From contig JACIXM010000086.1 in the NCBI GenBank assembly GCA_014360395.1, positions 1 through 8,789 of the forward strand: a stretch of 8,789 nt of DNA. Reading direction: 5' to 3'. Position 1 is the first letter of the stretch. Each line of letters opens with the position of its first letter. The DNA comes from Actinotalea sp. (lineage in GTDB: Bacteria; Actinomycetota; Actinomycetes; Actinomycetales; Cellulomonadaceae). The position numbers and the translations under genes are program-made. The notes below the pieces were generated by a model that saw only the letters and a list, made by a program, of their open reading frames with translations, did no database searches and was not told where the DNA came from. Shown here piece by piece: positions 1-6,299 of the stretch.

Positions 1-56
1 CGGCGGGGGAGGTCGCGCGGGCGCTCCCGGGCACCGTCGCGGCGCTGCTGGGGTGA
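1..56 (+). CDS. 3' end of an upstream gene, probably NAD(P)H-hydrate repair enzyme (partial)
   Basis: The window opens inside a reading frame (codons from base 3) that ends at TGA 54-56. The last 17 residues read AGEVARALPGTVAALLG. This short amphipathic ALP-containing tail resembles the C-terminus of bacterial NAD(P)HX dehydratase / bifunctional Nnr proteins, where a helix with an 'ALP' motif closes the ribokinase-like domain. In many actinobacteria the nnr gene sits directly upstream of alr, which agrees with the context here. Only 17 residues are visible, so the assignment is an inference from position and a short motif. The frame itself is supported by strong codon bias and by the 72-nt gap before alr. 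Confidence 0.45.
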   Translation, partial: AGEVARALPGTVAALLG

Positions 57-115
57 GCAGTCCGGACGTGACGGGCCTCGCCGGGGCGCTCCGCCGACAG
101 AGGGCGGGGCGGTGG

Positions 116-121
116 GACACT
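116..121 (+). promoter_or_regulatory. candidate leaderless -10 element for alr
   Basis: GACACT lies 7 nt before the GTG start of alr, and a weak -35-like CCGACA sits at 94-99 (16-nt spacer). No clear Shine-Dalgarno sequence lies at normal spacing before this GTG. The same arrangement, a -10-like hexamer ending 6-7 nt before the start codon, recurs at other genes in the window. A promoter at the start codon giving a leaderless transcript is therefore plausible, but the hexamer matches consensus poorly. Confidence 0.25.
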
Positions 122-128
122 GACGCGC

Positions 129-1316
129 GTGAGCAGCTACCCCGCCCGCGCCGTCGTCGACCTCGCCGCGATCCGCGCCAACGTGGCCGCCCTGCGCGAG
201 CACGCCGGGGGCGCCGCCGTCATGGCGGTCGTCAAGGCCGACGGGTACGGCCACGGCCTGCTGCCCAGCGCCCGTGCCGCGCTGGCGGGTGGGGCGACCT
301 GGCTCGGCGTCGCCCAGGTCGACGAGGCCTTGGCGCTGCGCGAGGCCGGCATCGCCGCGCCGGTGCTGGCCTGGCTGTACGCGCCGGGCGCGCCGCTGGA
401 CCGGGCCGTCGCCGCGGGCGTCGACCTGTCCGTCGCGGCCGGCTGGGCGCTGGACGCCGTCCTCGCCGCCGCACGCGCCGCGGGCGTCACCGCGCGGGTG
501 CACGTCAAGGTCGACACCGGCCTGGGACGCAACGGGGTGACCCGGGAGGAGCTCGGGGACCTGCTCGACGCCGCGCTGCGGGCGCAGGCCGAGGGCGCGG
601 TGGCGGTCGTCGGGCTGTGGTCGCACCTGGCGTTCGCCGACGCCCCGGACCACCCGACCGTGCGCGGCCAGGCCCGCGTCTTCGCCGACGCCGTCGCGCT
701 GGCCGAGCGCGCCGGGGCCCGGCTGGAGGTCCGGCACCTGGCCAACTCCGCGGCGACCCTGACCGACCCGTCCGTGCGGTTCGATCTCGTGCGGCCAGGT
801 CTGGCCGTCTACGGGCTGTCGCCGGTGCCGCAGGTCGGGGACCCGGCGTCGTTCGGGCTCACCCCGGCGATGCGCCTGGAGGCGGAGCTCGCCCTGGTCA
901 AGCGGGTGCCGGCGGGCCAGGGCGTGTCCTACGCCCACGCCTACACCACCACGCGGGAGACGGTGCTCGGACTGGTCCCGATCGGCTACGCCGACGGCGT
1001 CCCGCGGCATGCCTCGGGCACGCAGGACCGCTGGGGCGGTCCGGTGCAGGTCGGCGGACGGCGGCTCGGCGTCGCCGGGCGGGTCTGCATGGACCAGGTC
1101 GTCCTGGACCTCGGGCCGGAGGCCGCCGAGCGCGCCGGCGACACCGTGGTGCTCTTCGGGTCCGGCGCCGACGGCGAGCCGACCGCCGAGGACTGGGCGC
1201 AGGTGGCCGGGACCATCTCCTACGAGATCGTCGCGCGGGTCGGGGCGAGGGTCCCGCGGGTGCTCGTCGGGCAGGACGCGGGGGCAGGGGCCCAGGTGGA
1301 CGAGGACCTGGCGTGA
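129..1316 (+). CDS. alr: alanine racemase
   Basis: This cytoplasmic PLP enzyme interconverts L- and D-alanine and so supplies D-Ala for peptidoglycan. The 395 residues are full length for the family. The N-terminal TIM barrel carries AVVKADGYGHG, with the PLP Schiff-base lysine at K36. HVKVDTGLGRNG lies at 125-136, HLANSAAT at 203-210 and RPGLAVYGL at 222-230. The C-terminal beta domain provides the second catalytic base, the tyrosine of GVSYAHAYTT (about Y268), followed by IGYADG (285-290) and GRVCMDQ (318-324). All key residues are present, so the enzyme should be active. The start is GTG 129, because the conserved barrel begins only a few residues later (RAVVDLAAIRANVAAL). The TGA stop overlaps the GTG of tsaE by 4 nt, so the two are translationally coupled. 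Confidence 0.97.
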   Translation: MSSYPARAVVDLAAIRANVAALREHAGGAAVMAVVKADGYGHGLLPSARAALAGGATWLGVAQVDEALALREAGIAAPVLAWLYAPGAPLDRAVAAGVDLSVAAGWALDAVLAAARAAGVTARVHVKVDTGLGRNGVTREELGDLLDAALRAQAEGAVAVVGLWSHLAFADAPDHPTVRGQARVFADAVALAERAGARLEVRHLANSAATLTDPSVRFDLVRPGLAVYGLSPVPQVGDPASFGLTPAMRLEAELALVKRVPAGQGVSYAHAYTTTRETVLGLVPIGYADGVPRHASGTQDRWGGPVQVGGRRLGVAGRVCMDQVVLDLGPEAAERAGDTVVLFGSGADGEPTAEDWAQVAGTISYEIVARVGARVPRVLVGQDAGAGAQVDEDLA

Positions 1317-1885
1317 CCGCCCAGCGCACGGAGGGTGCGCCCGCCGACGGGACCGAGGGGAGCGGGACCGACGACGCCGCCGGAGCGGGCGCCGTCGTCG
1401 TCCACGTCGCCGCGGATGCGGACGCGACCCGCGCCTACGGCCGCGCCCTGGCCGGGGTGCTGCGCGCGGGGGACCTCGTGGTCCTGACCGGGCCCCTCGG
1501 GGCGGGCAAGACGACCTTCACCCAGGGGCTGGGGGAGGGGCTGGGCGTGCGCGGCCAGGTCGCCTCGCCCACGTTCATCATCGCGCGGGTCCACCCGCCG
1601 CTCGGCGCGGGGCCCGCGCTCGTCCACGTGGACGCCTACCGGCTCGGCTCCCTGGAGGAGCTCGACGCGCTCGACCTCGACGAGAGCCTCGAGGACTCGG
1701 TGACCGTCGTCGAGTGGGGCGAGGGCCTGGCGGAGGTGCTGTCGGAGGACCGCCTGGAGGTGACGATCACCCGCCCCGTCGGCGGGGCGGCCGGTGACGA
1801 CCTCGAGCACGCCGACGTCGGCCCGCGGCACGTCAGCGTCCGCGGGGTCGGGCCGCGCTGGGCCGGGGTGGCGCTGCCGGGCTGA
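1313..1885 (+). CDS. tsaE: tRNA threonylcarbamoyladenosine biosynthesis ATPase TsaE
   Basis: TsaE is the P-loop ATPase that works with TsaB-TsaD in making t6A at position 37 of ANN-decoding tRNAs. The 190-aa product has a low-complexity Ala/Gly/Asp-rich N-terminus (about residues 1-28) and then the TsaE core: Walker A GPLGAGKTT (60-68), the switch-like SPTF (85-88), HVDAYRL (105-111) and VVEWGEG (132-138). A tail of about 35 residues after the core is variable, as is common in actinobacteria. The start is GTG 1313, inside the alr stop (GTGA), with GAGGA at 1302-1306 as a well-spaced ribosome binding site. The frame is open well upstream through alr, but those residues are antisense-like Arg/Gly-rich shadow. 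The coupling to alr is a typical actinobacterial arrangement. Confidence 0.95.
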   Translation: MTAQRTEGAPADGTEGSGTDDAAGAGAVVVHVAADADATRAYGRALAGVLRAGDLVVLTGPLGAGKTTFTQGLGEGLGVRGQVASPTFIIARVHPPLGAGPALVHVDAYRLGSLEELDALDLDESLEDSVTVVEWGEGLAEVLSEDRLEVTITRPVGGAAGDDLEHADVGPRHVSVRGVGPRWAGVALPG

Positions 1886-1927
1886 CGCCGAGGCCCGACG
1901 GGTCTCGCCCGGGCCCGGACGGCGACC

Positions 1928-1933
1928 TACCGT
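1928..1933 (+). promoter_or_regulatory. leaderless -10 element for the first VOC gene
   Basis: TACCGT occupies exactly -12 to -7 if transcription begins at the A of the ATG at 1940. GTGAGGGG sits directly against the start codon, too close to act as a normal Shine-Dalgarno sequence. This suggests a promoter in the 54-nt tsaE-VOC gap giving a leaderless mRNA. No good -35 box is visible (TCGCCC at the 17-nt spacing). Confidence 0.45.
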
Positions 1934-1939
1934 GAGGGG

Positions 1940-2374
1940 ATGGCAGAGGTCCGACAGGTCCAGGTCACGTTCGACTGCGCGGACCCCGAGCGGGTCGCCC
2001 GCTTCTGGTGCGCCGTGCTCGGGTACGTGGTGCCGCCGCCCCCGGAGGGTTTCTCGTCGTGGGGGGCGTTCGAGCAGACCCTGCCTGCGGAACGCCGCGG
2101 CTCGGCCTTCGCCTGCGTCGACCCGGAGGGCGTCGGACCGCGCCTGTTCTTCCAGCGGGTCCCCGAGGCGAAGGTCGTGAAGAACCGCGTGCACCTCGAC
2201 GTCCGCGTCGGCACGGGGCTGACCGGCCAGGAGCGGGTCGCGGCACTGGAGGCCGAGGCCGCTCGCCTCGTCCCGCTCGGTGCGACCCGGGTGCGCCTGC
2301 TCCTCGCAGACGAGGAGAACGAGTCCTGCCTCGTCATGCAGGACGTCGAGGGCAACGAGTTCTGCCTGGACTGA
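1940..2374 (+). CDS. VOC family / glyoxalase-like domain protein
   Basis: This 144-aa single-domain protein has the paired beta-alpha-beta-beta-beta pattern of the vicinal oxygen chelate superfamily. FDCADPERVARFWCAVLGY (11-29) opens the first module. DPEGVGPRLFFQRVPEAKVVKNRVHLDV (61-88) bridges to the second, and MQDVEGNEFCLD (133-144) ends it. This layout is typical of the 'glyoxalase-like' group abundant in actinobacteria. H85 and E140 fall where VOC metal ligands usually lie, but the first-strand ligand position is not an obvious His or Glu. The substrate is unknown. Relatives include glyoxalases, antibiotic-binding proteins and many uncharacterised small proteins. The ATG start at 1940 fits the preceding -10 element. 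The gene sits between tsaE and tsaB and has no evident role in t6A synthesis. Confidence 0.85.
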   Translation: MAEVRQVQVTFDCADPERVARFWCAVLGYVVPPPPEGFSSWGAFEQTLPAERRGSAFACVDPEGVGPRLFFQRVPEAKVVKNRVHLDVRVGTGLTGQERVAALEAEAARLVPLGATRVRLLLADEENESCLVMQDVEGNEFCLD

Positions 2375-2406
2375 GCGGGGGCGGCGCCGGTGGGAGGATG
2401 GGCGCC

Positions 2407-3111
2407 GTGCTGCTCGCCCTGGACACCTCCGCGGACATCACCGTCGCCCTCGTCAGCGCCGACGGCACCGCCGCGCTCGCGGCGCGGCGCGTGCCGGAGC
2501 AGCGCCGTCACGCCGAGCTCCTGTCGCCGCTCGTCGCGGAGGTGCTCCGCGACGCCGGGACGGACCGGCGCGCCGTCACGGCCGTCGTCGTGGGCACGGG
2601 ACCGGCGCCGTTCACGGGGCTGCGCGCCGGCCTGGTGACGGCCCGGACCCTCGCGTTCGCGCTCGGGGTGCCCGTGCACGGCGTGTGCAGCCTCGCCGCC
2701 CTCGCCGCGCAGGCATTCGGTGACCGCGCGGCCGAGCCGGGCGACGACGTCGTCGTGCTCACCGACGCCCGCCGCCGGGAGGTCTACCACGCGCGGTACG
2801 CCGCCCGGACGGAGGCGCCCGGGGCGCTCGCCCTGCGGCACGGCCCCGGTGTCGCGCGCCCGGCGGACCTGGTCGCCTCCGGAGCGCTCGCGCACGCCGT
2901 CGTCGTCGGGCCGGGGGCCGTCCTGCACGCCGACGACGTCGCCGGGCTGCCCGGGGGTCCGGACCGCGGGCCGCAGCACGTGGACCCGGTCGTGCTCGCC
3001 CGGCTCGCTCTGGCGCGCGCCGAGCTCGGGGTCGGCCAGCCCGTCGAGCCGCTGTACCTGCGTCGCCCGGACGTCATGCCCGCCGGGGGGCGCAGGCGGG
3101 CGACCGGATGA
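2407..3111 (+). CDS. tsaB: tRNA threonylcarbamoyladenosine biosynthesis protein TsaB
   Basis: TsaB is the non-catalytic ASKHA-fold partner that dimerises with TsaD in the t6A machinery. From GTG 2407 the product is 234 aa. It opens with MLLALDTSADITVAL, the family's first strand and turn. RRHAELLSPL (33-42) is the conserved H(A/S)E..P region. VVGTGPAPFTGLRAGLVTARTLA (61-83) is the TsaB signature (usually GPGSFTGLR.G; here APFTGLR). Weaker ASKHA elements follow, and the C-terminus PVEPLYLRRPDV is diagnostic. I chose GTG 2407 because GGGAGG (2392-2397) is then 9 nt upstream. ATG 2398, three codons earlier, would leave no spacing from this site but cannot be excluded. The stop overlaps rimI as ATGA. 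TsaB lacks kinase/metal motifs by design, so this is not degradation. Confidence 0.94.
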   Translation: MLLALDTSADITVALVSADGTAALAARRVPEQRRHAELLSPLVAEVLRDAGTDRRAVTAVVVGTGPAPFTGLRAGLVTARTLAFALGVPVHGVCSLAALAAQAFGDRAAEPGDDVVVLTDARRREVYHARYAARTEAPGALALRHGPGVARPADLVASGALAHAVVVGPGAVLHADDVAGLPGGPDRGPQHVDPVVLARLALARAELGVGQPVEPLYLRRPDVMPAGGRRRATG

Positions 3112-3632
3112 GCGCGGGAGCACGGGACGCGGACGCCGACGCGGAGGTCCCCGTCGCCACGGGGCTCGGGGCACCCGCCCTGCGGGTGCTGACGGAGGCC
3201 GACCTGCCGCGCCTGGCGGAGCTGGAGGAGCTGCTCTTCGCCCCTTCGGCGTGGTCCCTGTCGATGCTCACCGAGGAGCTGGGGGCGCAGGGTCGTTGGT
3301 ACGTGGGCGTCGACGCCCCGCAGGGCGACGACACGCCGCCTCGCCTGGTCGCCTACGCCGGCCTGTGGTTCGACGGGGACGTCGGGCAGGTGATGACGAT
3401 CGGCGTGGACCCGGCGGTGCAGCGCCGCGGCCTGGGGACGGTGCTGCTGGAGGCCCTCGTCGCCCGGGCCCGTGAGCTCGGCGCGCAAGCCGTCCTGCTC
3501 GAGGTGCGGGTCGACAACGAGCCCGCGCTGGCGCTGTACCGTCGTCACGGCTTCGAGGTGCTCGCGCGACGGCGGCGCTACTACCAGCCCGAGGACGTCG
3601 ACGCGTTCACGATGGGCCTGCCGCTGCGGTGA
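3108..3632 (+). CDS. rimI: ribosomal-protein-alanine N-acetyltransferase RimI (GNAT)
   Basis: This GNAT-fold enzyme transfers acetyl from acetyl-CoA to a protein N-terminus. In E. coli the target is ribosomal protein S18; other targets are possible in actinobacteria. The 174-aa product has an N-terminal extension of about 24 residues rich in Ala and Asp. The fold follows: [20 protein letters not shown] (25-44), [18 protein letters not shown] (97-114, with the CoA-pyrophosphate loop QRRGLG at 105-110), and [20 protein letters not shown] (131-150, with the usual tyrosine proton donor region at Y144). The RRRYY element (155-159) and [10 protein letters not shown] at the end are typical of RimI. 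The ATG overlaps the tsaB stop (ATGA), giving tight coupling. The tsaB-rimI pair is widely conserved, and fusions of the two with tsaD are known. Without the extension the protein is of usual length. Confidence 0.93.
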   Translation: MSAGARDADADAEVPVATGLGAPALRVLTEADLPRLAELEELLFAPSAWSLSMLTEELGAQGRWYVGVDAPQGDDTPPRLVAYAGLWFDGDVGQVMTIGVDPAVQRRGLGTVLLEALVARARELGAQAVLLEVRVDNEPALALYRRHGFEVLARRRRYYQPEDVDAFTMGLPLR

Positions 3633-3643
3633 CGTCCGCCTCC

Positions 3644-3649
3644 TACGCT
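3644..3649 (+). promoter_or_regulatory. leaderless -10 element for tsaD
   Basis: TACGCT lies exactly at -12 to -7 relative to the A of the tsaD ATG (3656), and the 23-nt rimI-tsaD gap holds no Shine-Dalgarno sequence. This suggests tsaD can be transcribed from its own promoter and translated leaderless, in addition to any read-through from tsaB-rimI. No convincing -35 box is seen in the rimI 3' end. Confidence 0.45.
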
Positions 3650-3655
3650 GTGCCC

Positions 3656-4729
3656 ATGCGCGACTCCGCCCTCGTCCTCGGCATCGAGACCTCGTGCGAC
3701 GAGACGGGCGTCGCGCTCGTGCGGGCGACGGCGGACGCGAGCGAGCTGCTCGTGGACGCCGTCGCGAGCTCCGTGGACGAGCACGCCCGGTTCGGCGGGA
3801 TCATCCCGGAGATCGCCTCGCGGGCCCACCTGGAGTCCTTCGTGCCGACCCTGCAGCGTGCGCTCGCGGAGGCGGACGTGACGCTCGCGGACGTCGACGC
3901 GATCGCGGTCACGGCCGGCCCGGGGCTCGTCGGGCCCCTGACCGTCGGCGCGGCCGCTGCCAAGGCGCTCGCCGTCGCGCTGGACAAGCCGCTGTACGGG
4001 GTGAACCACGTCATCGGGCACGCCGTCGTCGACGAGCTGGTGCACGGGCTCTTCCCGGACCGCTGTCTGGCGCTCGTGGTCTCCGGGGGCCACACGTCCC
4101 TGCTGCTCGTCGAGGACGCCGTCACCGGCGTCACCGAGCTGGGCCACACGCTCGACGACGCCGCCGGCGAGGCGTTCGACAAGGTCGGCCGGCTCCTCGG
4201 ACTGCCGTACCCGGGCGGGCCGCACATCGACCGGCTCGCGCGCGAGGGCGACCCCACCGCCATCCGGTTCCCCCGCGGGCTCACGGCCGCGAAGGACCAG
4301 GCGAAGCACGCGGACGACTTCTCCTTCTCCGGCCTCAAGACCGCGGTGGCGCGCTGGGTCGAGGCGAAGCAGGACGCGGGTGAGGAGATCCCCCTCGCCG
4401 ACGTCGCCGCGTCGTTCGCCGCGTCCGTCGCCGACGTCCTGACCGCCAAGACGATCGCCGCCTGCCGGCGGCACGGCGTGGACACGCTCGTCGTCGGCGG
4501 GGGCTTCTCCGCGAACTCCCAGCTGCGGGACCTGCTGGCGGAGCGCTGTGCGCACGCCGGGATCGAGCTGCGGATCCCGCCGATCCGGTACTGCACGGAC
4601 AACGGCGCGATGATCGCGGCGCTCGGCGCGGCCGTCGTGCGCCGCGGGCTGCCGGCCTCGCCGCTGGACCTGGCGGTCGACTCCTCGATGCCCCTCACCC
4701 AGGTGCTCGTGGGCTCGCCGGCCGCGTAG
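3656..4729 (+). CDS. tsaD: tRNA N6-adenosine threonylcarbamoyltransferase TsaD
   Basis: TsaD is the catalytic subunit (Kae1/Qri7/YgjD family) that moves threonylcarbamoyl from threonylcarbamoyl-AMP to A37 of tRNA. The 357 aa are full length. The N-terminus [16 protein letters not shown] (7-22) is the ASKHA phosphate-1 motif. [15 protein letters not shown] lies at 46-60 and [12 protein letters not shown] at 87-98. The metal-binding HxxxH is NHVIGH (H118, H122), and SGGHTSLL is at 143-150. [19 protein letters not shown] (171-189), [10 protein letters not shown] (222-231) and VGGGFSAN (280-287) follow, and the conserved metal aspartate sits in CTDNGAMIA (D315). The start is ATG 3656, at the conserved N-terminus and preceded by the -10-like element. 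The frame also opens at 3629 but would add a meaningless leader. It faces the HAAS gene tail to tail. Confidence 0.97.
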   Translation: MRDSALVLGIETSCDETGVALVRATADASELLVDAVASSVDEHARFGGIIPEIASRAHLESFVPTLQRALAEADVTLADVDAIAVTAGPGLVGPLTVGAAAAKALAVALDKPLYGVNHVIGHAVVDELVHGLFPDRCLALVVSGGHTSLLLVEDAVTGVTELGHTLDDAAGEAFDKVGRLLGLPYPGGPHIDRLAREGDPTAIRFPRGLTAAKDQAKHADDFSFSGLKTAVARWVEAKQDAGEEIPLADVAASFAASVADVLTAKTIAACRRHGVDTLVVGGGFSANSQLRDLLAERCAHAGIELRIPPIRYCTDNGAMIAALGAAVVRRGLPASPLDLAVDSSMPLTQVLVGSPAA

Positions 4730-4746
4730 CGGACGTCCTGGATCGC

Positions 4747-4770
4747 GCCCGGCCCGAGGCCCGTCCGGGC
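4747..4770. terminator. weak GC hairpin between convergent tsaD and HAAS genes
   Basis: GCCCGG (4747-4752) and CCGGGC (4765-4770) can form a perfect 6-bp stem with a 12-nt loop in the 41-nt gap between the two convergent stop codons. There is no U tract on either strand, which is common for high-GC actinobacterial terminators but also means the call rests only on position and pairing. Confidence 0.35.
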
Positions 4771-5304
4771 TCAGGCCGTCGGGCGGGCGCCGACCCCGGG
4801 CAGCAGGCGCCAGAGGCGGGCGCCCACGGCGAAGGCCACGGCGAGGACGACCGCGAGGAGCATCAGGCTCGGCAGGTTGAGCGTGACGTCGAACCCGAGA
4901 CCGTTCGGTCCGCCCCAGGCCGTGAGCGGCAGCGCGAGGTAGGAGAGCTCGACGGTACCGCCGCCCTGCGTGCTCAGGGTGTCGATGGCGCCCAGCACGT
5001 AGCTCAACCAGGACAGGGTGATCCCCGCCCCGACGAGGAAGGCCGCGACGGCGCCGTCCAGGACGCGGGGGACGGGCCGGCCACGCTCCGCCTCGTACCG
5101 TGCAGCGAGCTGCCTCGGTGAGCCGAGGTCGTGCAGCGCGCGCCCGGCGCCGACGTGCATGACGGCGTCGTCGAGGTCGGCCCGCAGGCCCTCCTGGATC
5201 TGCCGGGCCTCGGCCCGGGGGAAGCCCTGGAGCGCCAGGTCGAGCCGGAACAGGTACCAGGCGACCCGGCGTCGGTCGCGCGCGGTCGTGGTGGGTGCGG
5301 TCAT
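4771..5304 (-). CDS. HAAS-domain membrane protein, PadR partner
   Basis: This 177-aa protein has a charged N-terminal helical domain (about residues 10-75), WYLFRLDLALQGFPRAEARQIQEGLRADLDDA, continuing to LGSPRQLAARYEAE. That helix-helix pattern with 'LG.P..LA..Y' is the HAAS domain found in proteins encoded beside PadR regulators. A hydrophobic segment follows at about 82-107 (GAVAAFLVGAGITLSWLSYVLGAI), a short hydrophobic stretch at 120-130, and a clear last segment at about 145-164 (PSLMLLAVVLAVAFAVGA). I therefore expect an inner-membrane protein with its HAAS domain in the cytoplasm. Its ATG overlaps the padR TGA (ATGA), and GGGAG lies 7 nt upstream, so it is co-translated with the regulator. 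The likely job is as target or modulator of the PadR response. The signal is unknown. Confidence 0.8.
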   Translation of the reverse strand: MTAPTTTARDRRRVAWYLFRLDLALQGFPRAEARQIQEGLRADLDDAVMHVGAGRALHDLGSPRQLAARYEAERGRPVPRVLDGAVAAFLVGAGITLSWLSYVLGAIDTLSTQGGGTVELSYLALPLTAWGGPNGLGFDVTLNLPSLMLLAVVLAVAFAVGARLWRLLPGVGARPTA

Positions 5305-5702
5305 GCTCGTGCTCCCGGGGGGTGGTCGGTCGGTGGACGTGGAGGAGGCGCGTCGTCGGGGGCGAGGACGCGGGCGACGGTGCGCCCGAGGGCCTCCCAG
5401 GCGGCGACGGCGCGAACCAGCCGCTCCTCGCCGGCAGCGGTGGGCCGGTAGTACTTCCGGGCCGGCCCGGAGGCAGAGGGGGCGAGCCGTGCGGTGACGA
5501 GGCCGTCACGCTCCAGCCGCGCAAGGACCGGGTAGACGGTGCCGGTGCTGAGACCGGGCAGTCCGGCCTCCTGGAGCCGGACCACCAGGGCGTACCCGTA
5601 CGTCTCCTCCTCCTGGAGCGTCCGCAGGACGAGCATCGGTAGCACCCCCTTGAGGAGCTGGGGGTCGCGACTCGCGTCGGCGAGGATCTCCGTGCCCGAC
5701 AT
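5301..5702 (-). CDS. PadR-family winged-helix transcriptional regulator
   Basis: This 133-aa DNA-binding protein carries the PadR winged helix: LLKGVLPMLVLRTLQEEETYGYALVVRLQ (17-43), then the recognition helix LSTGTVYPVLARLERDGLVTA (51-71) and the wing GPARKYYRPTAAGEERL (79-95). The TYGYAL and TGTVYP motifs are diagnostic. After the single short dimerisation helix (about 93-113) it ends in a Pro/Arg-rich tail (115-133). It therefore belongs to the short-C-terminus PadR class, which typically represses its own operon. The start is ATG 5702, fitting a -10/-35 pair at leaderless spacing. The stop overlaps the HAAS-domain gene, so regulator and membrane partner form one operon. The regulon and ligand cannot be read from the sequence. 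Confidence 0.92.
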   Translation of the reverse strand: MSGTEILADASRDPQLLKGVLPMLVLRTLQEEETYGYALVVRLQEAGLPGLSTGTVYPVLARLERDGLVTARLAPSASGPARKYYRPTAAGEERLVRAVAAWEALGRTVARVLAPDDAPPPRPPTDHPPGARA

Positions 5703-5708
5703 AGAAGT

Positions 5709-5737
5709 AGGTTATGCCTAGTAGCGGGTAGTGACAA
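5709..5737 (-). promoter_or_regulatory. padR-operon promoter, leaderless
   Basis: On the minus strand, TTGTCA (5737-5732, five of six matches to the -35 consensus) is followed after 17 nt by TAACCT (5714-5709). The last T of that -10 is at -7 from the A of the padR ATG (5702). Spacing is ideal for transcription starting at the start codon, and there is no Shine-Dalgarno sequence. The region is conspicuously more AT-rich than its surroundings. Confidence 0.65.
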
Positions 5738-5742
5738 CTACC
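5727..5742. promoter_or_regulatory. perfect inverted repeat over the padR -35 box, likely PadR operator
   Basis: GGTAGT-GACA-ACTACC is a perfect 6-4-6 inverted repeat that contains the -35 hexamer TTGTCA of the minus-strand promoter. A dimeric repressor bound here would block RNA polymerase, the classic arrangement for PadR autoregulation. A second, weaker dyad (TAGG-N5-CCTA, 5708-5720) covers the -10 region. Assignment to this PadR protein is by proximity. The palindrome itself is directly visible. Confidence 0.6.
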
Positions 5743-5817
5743 AGGCACGGTTGACGACTCGTGAGCCGGCGATCTCCCGGAGCGCCCGAGCAGCACGTCG
5801 GTGGCAGCATCGACCAG

Positions 5818-6219
5818 ATGAGCGCACCCACGCCGTACCTCCACCTGCCGGGCACCGCCCGCGAGGCGCTGACGTTCTACGGCGCCGTCTTCGGGGGCGA
5901 CGTCCAGCTCCACACCCTGGAGGAGTTCGGCCGGACCGACGGCCCGGCCGATGCCATCGCCCACGGCTACCTCGCGGACGGCCCTGTCGCGCTGTTCGCC
6001 GCGGACGCCCCCGACGGCGCCCCGCTGCGGTGCGAGGGGGTGACGTTCGCCCTGCTGGGCGCGGCCGATCCCACCGTGCTCCGCGCCTGGTTCTCCGGGC
6101 TCTCCGAGGGGGGTCGCATCGTGGACGAGCTGCGGACGCGGCCCTGGGGTGCCACCGACGGGCAGGTCGTGGACCGGTACGGCCTGCGCTGGCTCATCGG
6201 CTTCGAGGGCGAGGGCTGA
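5818..6219 (+). CDS. PhnB-like VOC family protein
   Basis: This 133-aa single VOC-fold protein belongs to the PhnB / '3-demethylubiquinone methyltransferase-like' group (COG2764 type). YLHLPGTAREALTFYGAVFGG (7-27) is the first helix-strand unit. EEFGRTDGPADAIAHGYLADGPVALFAADAP (35-65) and GVTFALLGAADPTVLRAWFSGLSEGG (74-99) follow. The end, RPWGATDGQVVDRYGLRWLIGFE (108-130), is strongly characteristic of this family. Members are usually dimeric small proteins of unknown substrate. ATG 5818 is preferred because homology begins right after it. An in-frame GTG at 5761 would add 19 unconserved residues. A weak -10-like CAGCAT ends 7 nt before ATG. It is divergent from padR with about 115 nt between starts, so it could be under the same regulator. 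Confidence 0.88.
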   Translation: MSAPTPYLHLPGTAREALTFYGAVFGGDVQLHTLEEFGRTDGPADAIAHGYLADGPVALFAADAPDGAPLRCEGVTFALLGAADPTVLRAWFSGLSEGGRIVDELRTRPWGATDGQVVDRYGLRWLIGFEGEG

Positions 6220-6221
6220 CC

Positions 6222-6299
6222 GACCACGAGGTGCTGCCGGCCGTCGATCCGCTCGCGGACCAGGTCGAGGTGCCCCGCGTGGGCAGCGCAGCGCGCCTC
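6222..6299 (-). pseudogene. relict C-terminal fragment of a DinB/DUF664-type protein
   Basis: Between the convergent VOC and YbdK-type genes, the minus strand reads RCAAHAGHLDLVRERIDGRQ at roughly 6293-6234. The pattern 'A.H.GH.DL.RE.IDG' is the closing helix of many actinobacterial DinB / DUF664 (mycothiol-transferase-like) proteins, whose last lines usually read ARHNGHADLLRERIDG. No start codon, no upstream domain and no stop after the IDG motif remain. The frame runs straight on into antisense of the VOC gene. I infer a gene remnant whose 5' part was deleted up to the ligase stop codon. A chance match in a GC-rich reading frame is the alternative. Confidence 0.35.

Noticed and set aside
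53..1885. A 610-codon open frame spanning alr in another phase and ending in tsaE
   Set aside because: Only the last 190 codons are TsaE. The earlier part is Arg/Gly/Pro-rich and lies out of frame with a perfect alr; long open shadow frames are expected at this GC content.
1892..1915. A GGCCCG/CGGGCC hairpin after tsaE as a terminator
   Set aside because: It has a six-base stem with a 12-nt loop and no U tract in very GC-rich DNA; such pairing is expected by chance here.
3581..5737. A 718-codon minus-strand open frame across tsaD, HAAS and padR
   Set aside because: It lies antisense or out of phase to well-supported genes, has Arg/Pro/Gly-biased composition and contains no recognisable domain.
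5761..5817. GTG 5761 as the start of the PhnB-like gene
   Set aside because: The 19 extra residues are not family-like, and the homology begins right after ATG 5818.
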